This document shows, piece by piece, positions 5,519 through 8,590 of a stretch of DNA of 8,590 nucleotides. The position numbers and the translations under genes were made by a program. Positions within the stretch are counted from its first letter, which is position 1. Each line of letters opens with the position of its first letter. Source of the stretch: JBBSQE01 sp038258095 (GTDB lineage Bacteria; Actinomycetota; Thermoleophilia; Solirubrobacterales; 70-9); contig JBBSQE010000141.1 in the NCBI GenBank assembly GCA_038258095.1, positions 1 to 8,590 on the forward strand. The letters are read 5' to 3'. Under the pieces are notes generated by a model. That model made no database searches. It was given only the letters and a program-made list of their open reading frames with translations, and was not told where the DNA came from.

Positions 5519-7816
5519 CTACCCGGCGTGGACCGTCCGCCTGCAACCGGCGAGGCTCACGTCGATCGGGTCGTCGGTCGTGATCTGAATGTCGGCGCGG
5601 CAGGTGACCTTGGCCCGCTTCGGGTCGATCGTGGCGCTCGAGATGTTCGTGGCGGTGATCTCCAGCCGATCCACGACAGGTGACGGCGGCGTCGCGCCCC
5701 AGCTCTTGATCCGGCGGTCGTAGAGGAGCGAGCCGAAGTTCCCGTTCGCCAGCGTCCCGACGCCGAGCTGGGTCGAGGAGACCGGCGGATCCCCCACTCC
5801 GAAGCCCCCCGAGACGACGTCGATCTGGCCCTCGGGGTCGCCCATCAGACTCGCATTTCCGGTGGAACCCAGCCTGACGCCGGAAACCCAGTAGGCGTGG
5901 TCGGCCAGCAGGCCCAGCTCGGCGTGATTCCGGGCGGTATTGAGCAGATAGGTGACGTGGGCCGGATTCCGCTGCACCCTCGCGTTGCCCAGGAAGTCGG
6001 CGGCCGGGGCGAACTGGTCGTTCACCGCAAGCTGAAGGTGGTTCGGGAACAGGGGGCTGCAGCCGGGGTTGGCGCAGGGCTGGAACGTGTCTAGTTCGTA
6101 GCGGTACCCGAGCGAATCGAGCTTGGCGGCCGAGAGGTTGAAGAGGGCCTCGTTCGCCAGCTCGTCCGTGTGGTTGTTCCACATCAGGACCGGCACGTTT
6201 CGCAGCGAGGCGAACACGTCCGGATTGGTGTCGAAGCCGACGGTGGGCTGCGCCCTCGCGAACAGATCTGGGTACTGCGAGGCGAGCTTGAAGGTCCCGA
6301 TCCCGCCCATCGAGTAGCCGGTACTGACCGTGAAGGACGGGTCGATGCGGTAGCGGCGTGCCACGTCGTTCCAGACGTCGAAGACGTCGGCCGCGCCGTA
6401 ATTCTCGTAGTTCTCGTCGGGACCGCGGGCCTCGGGCGTGATCACGATCGAGCCTCCCTGCCGATCTCCGAACTCCGCCTGGTTGCGGGTTCCGAGGTAC
6501 TGGTTGTAGTTGGCGCCGAGCGAGTGCATCAGAAGAGTCATGCCGAAGCCGCGCGTCGGCGGCTTGACAGGCGGCACGTAGATCGCGTATGGCTGCAGCC
6601 TCCCCTGGTACTGACCCGGGCAGTTGGCCGGAGCCGCGAAACAACTCGGGCCGAAATCGGCGCCCTGCGAGCGCTCGAAGTGGCCCGGAAGGATGCGATC
6701 GATCGGACCGGTCTTCGGCACCCCGCGGTCGTTGCGCGCCTTCCGCGCCAGCGCCCGAAAGCGGACGTTCGCGAAGAACGGTGAGATGTCACTGTCCGCG
6801 AGTGCGTGGCCCTGCTCGCGGTCCCGCCACCATGCGGCATCGGTCAGCACCTGGGCGCTCGCCGTCACCGATGGACGGTCCTCGTCGGTCCGGAACGCAA
6901 CGTTGAAGAACGCTGCGGGCGACGCCCCGGCTCCGGAGCCGCCGGGGTGGGAGGCGTCGGCGGTCAGGGTCGGAACGAGATAGTTACCGGTGGAGTTGTC
7001 CCAGAGGCCGACGCCCGCCGCGAGCCTCACGGTACGGCGCCTCGGGTTCCACTGCCGGTGGGAGATGAGCACGGTGACCTGGCGGCGCTTCATGCTCAGG
7101 TACACGCGCGGCGGCCTTCCCCGCACCGCCGCCCCGCTCCCGGCCGTCACGAGCTCGGCCTTCAGCTTCGACCCCGCCGGATGGACCGTCAGGAAGAGGC
7201 CGGCCGGCGCGCTCACGTTGGCTCCGTGCGGAAAGGGGTGCACGACTCCAGGCCTGCCACCAATTGCGATCGAGAAGGCGGTCGTCGACCTGTCCTTCAG
7301 CGTATTGAGCGTGACCCGGAAGGCCGTGGCGCGGGGCAGCGGCTTGACACGCAGCTCGACGAGATCCGCGGCGTTGTTCGCGTAGCGGCCGGCGGTCGGG
7401 TAGGTGTAGGTCCCGTTCGGCTTCGAGAACATGTTGCCGGCGGCCCGGGGGTCGGTTGGGTCGAGGCCGCCCTGTGCTCCGTGGTCGTCGTAGAGGTAGT
7501 CCTGGTAGAGAAACTCCCCGCGCCGGTAGGAGGTGGCGCCGGAGACGAGGATCGGTGCCGCGTGCCAGATGCCCCTGTTGGCGAGCTGCGGCGTGTTGGC
7601 CCGCTTCGCGTAGAGAAGATCGGGCCCGGGCCGCGGGCCGGGGCCTCGGTAGAGCGAGGCCGGATCGGCGGCGGCACCCGCTGCCAGCAGGAGACAGGCG
7701 CCCGCAAGTTCGAGCGCGAGGGCCGCGCCCACCACGGCAAGGCCTCGTCGGCGCACAGCGAAGCCGGAGAAGCCTCGTCGACGTCCACACGCCACCCCGC
7801 TCTTGCCCATGCTCAT
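5519..7816 (-). CDS. Secreted alpha/beta hydrolase with N-terminal glucodextranase-type beta domain
   Basis: The 765-residue exported protein starts with a basic N-region containing RRRGFSGF and RRRGLAVVG. A long hydrophobic core follows, ending AAGAAADP, with probable cleavage near residue 50; the RRxF pattern allows Tat export. Residues about 50-335 form a beta-rich domain with NGTYTYPTAGRY and AADLVELRV (134-157), resembling the glucodextranase C-terminal binding module. Residues about 405-645 form an alpha/beta hydrolase: HSLGANYN (431-438) near the oxyanion hole and the nucleophile elbow GYSMGG with Ser502. Asp551 in NNHTDEL and His640 in DHAYW (or His631) are the likely other triad residues. 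A final beta region (about 650-765) has Cys739 and Cys757, and further close Cys pairs (392/399, 581/586) suggest disulfides outside the cell. The ATG at 7816 has AGGA four nt upstream. The frame is open to 7906, but the extra basic residues would bury the signal peptide. It may be an esterase or peptidase acting on a polymer; the substrate is unknown. Confidence 0.8.
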   Translation of the reverse strand: MSMGKSGVACGRRRGFSGFAVRRRGLAVVGAALALELAGACLLLAAGAAADPASLYRGPGPRPGPDLLYAKRANTPQLANRGIWHAAPILVSGATSYRRGEFLYQDYLYDDHGAQGGLDPTDPRAAGNMFSKPNGTYTYPTAGRYANNAADLVELRVKPLPRATAFRVTLNTLKDRSTTAFSIAIGGRPGVVHPFPHGANVSAPAGLFLTVHPAGSKLKAELVTAGSGAAVRGRPPRVYLSMKRRQVTVLISHRQWNPRRRTVRLAAGVGLWDNSTGNYLVPTLTADASHPGGSGAGASPAAFFNVAFRTDEDRPSVTASAQVLTDAAWWRDREQGHALADSDISPFFANVRFRALARKARNDRGVPKTGPIDRILPGHFERSQGADFGPSCFAAPANCPGQYQGRLQPYAIYVPPVKPPTRGFGMTLLMHSLGANYNQYLGTRNQAEFGDRQGGSIVITPEARGPDENYENYGAADVFDVWNDVARRYRIDPSFTVSTGYSMGGIGTFKLASQYPDLFARAQPTVGFDTNPDVFASLRNVPVLMWNNHTDELANEALFNLSAAKLDSLGYRYELDTFQPCANPGCSPLFPNHLQLAVNDQFAPAADFLGNARVQRNPAHVTYLLNTARNHAELGLLADHAYWVSGVRLGSTGNASLMGDPEGQIDVVSGGFGVGDPPVSSTQLGVGTLANGNFGSLLYDRRIKSWGATPPSPVVDRLEITATNISSATIDPKRAKVTCRADIQITTDDPIDVSLAGCRRTVHAG

Positions 7817-7922
7817 CTCGTCCTGTCCCCGCTTCCCTGTTCGCTGCCCCTTGCGCAGAATCCTACAGCGGCGACGGAGGCACCCGTGGCAACCAAAGCG
7901 CCGCATCTGTCAGGGTGGACGC

Positions 7923-8411
7923 ATGAGTGGACCAGAAGCTTCCGGCGAACCGATAACAGCGGAGGGGCTCGAGGAGCTCCGCAGGGAAGTCGAGGACCTC
8001 GAGGGCGACGGTCGCGCCAGGATGGCCGCGCGCATCAAGGACGCCCGCGAGCTCGGCGACCTCAAGGAGAACGCCGATTACCACATCGCCAAGGAGGATC
8101 AGGCGCACCTCGAGACCAAGATCTCCCGCCTACGCGATCGCCTGAACAACGCGAAGGTCGTCGAGGTCGACTCGGGTGCGGTCGCGAAGGCGTGGGTCTT
8201 CGGGCGAACGGCCGAGGTGCTCGACGAAACCGCCGACAAGGTGAACACGTGGACGATCGTCGGCTCGACCGAGGCGAACCTCGCTGAAGGCCGCCTCTCG
8301 GCCGAGTCCCCGGTCGGGCGGGCGCTGCTCGATGCCCCGATCGGCAAGCCGGTCGAGGTCGAGACCCCGCGCGGCAACAGGACCTACGTGGTCCAGAAGC
8401 TCGTCGGATAG
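7923..8411 (+). CDS. greA: Transcription elongation factor GreA
   Basis: The 162-residue protein matches GreA in length and layout. The N-terminal coiled-coil hairpin (about residues 10-80) has the tip ARELGDLKENADYH, with Asp46 and Glu49 equivalent to the acidic tip residues that hold Mg2+ in the RNA polymerase secondary channel. The C-terminal FKBP-like domain (about 90-160) has TWTIVGSTEANLAEGRLS, ESPVGRALLDAPIGKPVEV and TPRGNRTYVV. GreA rescues backtracked RNA polymerase by stimulating cleavage of the RNA 3' end. The frame is open from 7803, but the ATG at 7923 is chosen because AGGGTGG (7912-7918) lies at correct spacing and the product then matches the family. The gene diverges from the secreted hydrolase across 106 bp, which must hold both promoters. 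It is followed by a strong terminator, so it appears to be a single-gene unit. Confidence 0.96.
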   Translation: MSGPEASGEPITAEGLEELRREVEDLEGDGRARMAARIKDARELGDLKENADYHIAKEDQAHLETKISRLRDRLNNAKVVEVDSGAVAKAWVFGRTAEVLDETADKVNTWTIVGSTEANLAEGRLSAESPVGRALLDAPIGKPVEVETPRGNRTYVVQKLVG

Positions 8412-8453
8412 CCCGACAGAACCTTCCGTTAGCCCCGATCTTGCATCACGGTG

Positions 8454-8483
8454 AGCGCCCCGGCCTGAGCCGGGGCGCTGTTT
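8454..8483 (+). terminator. Intrinsic terminator of greA
   Basis: AGCGCCCCGGC (8454-8464) pairs perfectly with GCCGGGGCGCT (8469-8479): 11 pairs around a CTGA loop, followed by GTTTCGT. It begins 43 nt after the greA stop. This is the clearest canonical terminator in the window. Confidence 0.88.
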
Positions 8484-8534
8484 CGTCCGTCTGAGCAGAG
8501 AAAATGCGGGTGTCGATGTCCGCAATCCCAACTC

Positions 8535-8540
8535 AGGAGG
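8535..8540 (+). promoter_or_regulatory. Perfect Shine-Dalgarno AGGAGG before a TTG start
   Basis: AGGAGG lies six nt before TTG at 8547 and twelve before the in-frame GTG at 8553. The optimal spacing selects the rare TTG start. It is the strongest ribosome binding site seen in the window. Confidence 0.7.
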
Positions 8541-8546
8541 ATCACC

Positions 8547-8590
8547 TTGAAGGTGCAACGCGATGATCGCAGTTTCACCGTAGAAGTCAC
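8547..8590 (+). CDS. Start of an unidentified gene (cut by window edge)
   Basis: Only 14 codons are present, reading MKVQRDDRSFTVEV if TTG is translated as Met. The frame is open to the edge and is preceded by AGGAGG. The gene is separated from greA by a terminator, so it should have its own promoter between about 8484 and 8534; I could not recognise one. The residues are too few for a family call. GTG at 8553 is the other possible start. Confidence 0.55.
   Translation, partial: MKVQRDDRSFTVEV

Noticed and set aside
5331..6644. 437-codon minus-strand frame within the hydrolase gene
   Set aside because: An out-of-frame shadow dominated by Arg, Gly and Ala; the hydrolase frame carries the catalytic motif.
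7601..7620. Possible lipoprotein lipobox near ELAGAC in the hydrolase signal region (about residues 36-41)
   Set aside because: The position three before Cys is Ala rather than Leu/Val/Ile, and the hydrophobic core continues past the Cys, so ordinary signal peptidase cleavage at AAA-DP fits better.
7833..7861. Candidate greA promoter TTCCCT - 17 bp - CAGAAT
   Set aside because: It matches consensus at only about half the positions; similar matches arise by chance, so I did not list it as a feature.
6806..8287. 493-codon plus-strand frame antisense to the hydrolase and overlapping greA
   Set aside because: The product shows no domain-like pattern, and both overlapped genes have clear family motifs in their own frames.
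8504..8566. 20-codon frame upstream of the last gene as a leader peptide
   Set aside because: It has no ribosome binding site of its own and no run of regulatory codons or Cys. It is noted only for its overlap with the TTG start.

Overview
The window is GC-rich, densely coded bacterial DNA. An actinobacterium is the best guess, perhaps from the Thermoleophilia/Solirubrobacterales side. That rests on inference: very high GC codon use, long spurious antisense reading frames, a fused AbiEi-like/DUF559 gene and a CsbD-Kup pair. No rRNA or marker gene is present to settle it. I see no tRNA, rRNA, CRISPR array, insertion sequence or phage gene.

Layout, left to right. (1) Minus strand, 1-1319: the N-terminal part of a fatty acid desaturase (cut by the left edge) lies downstream of a YihY/BrkB-family membrane protein, probably as one transcription unit. 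(2) Plus strand, 1332-3098: a glutathione S-transferase-fold protein starts only 12 bp from the divergent BrkB gene. It is followed by a GC-rich hairpin/repeat spacer and an orphan protein that joins an AbiEi-type winged helix to a DUF559 endonuclease-like domain. The start codon of that second gene sits at the centre of an inverted repeat. (3) Minus strand, 3122-7816: in transcription order, a large secreted alpha/beta hydrolase with a glucodextranase-type beta domain, a small CsbD stress protein, and the potassium transporter Kup. Structured intergenic hairpins separate the three. (4) Plus strand, 7923-8590: greA, with a strong intrinsic terminator, then the first codons of an unidentified gene that starts with TTG behind a perfect Shine-Dalgarno sequence.

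Working together: Kup and CsbD are consistent with osmotic/ionic stress adaptation, and desaturase plus BrkB with membrane upkeep, but no single pathway spans the window. This looks mostly like an ordinary chromosomal housekeeping/stress region. The parts most worth a second look are non-coding: three copies of an 8-bp palindrome that build two hairpins in the kup leader, the dyad centred on the start codon of the AbiEi/DUF559 gene, and the 12-bp segment shared by two divergent ribosome binding sites. The multidomain secreted hydrolase is the least characterised protein.
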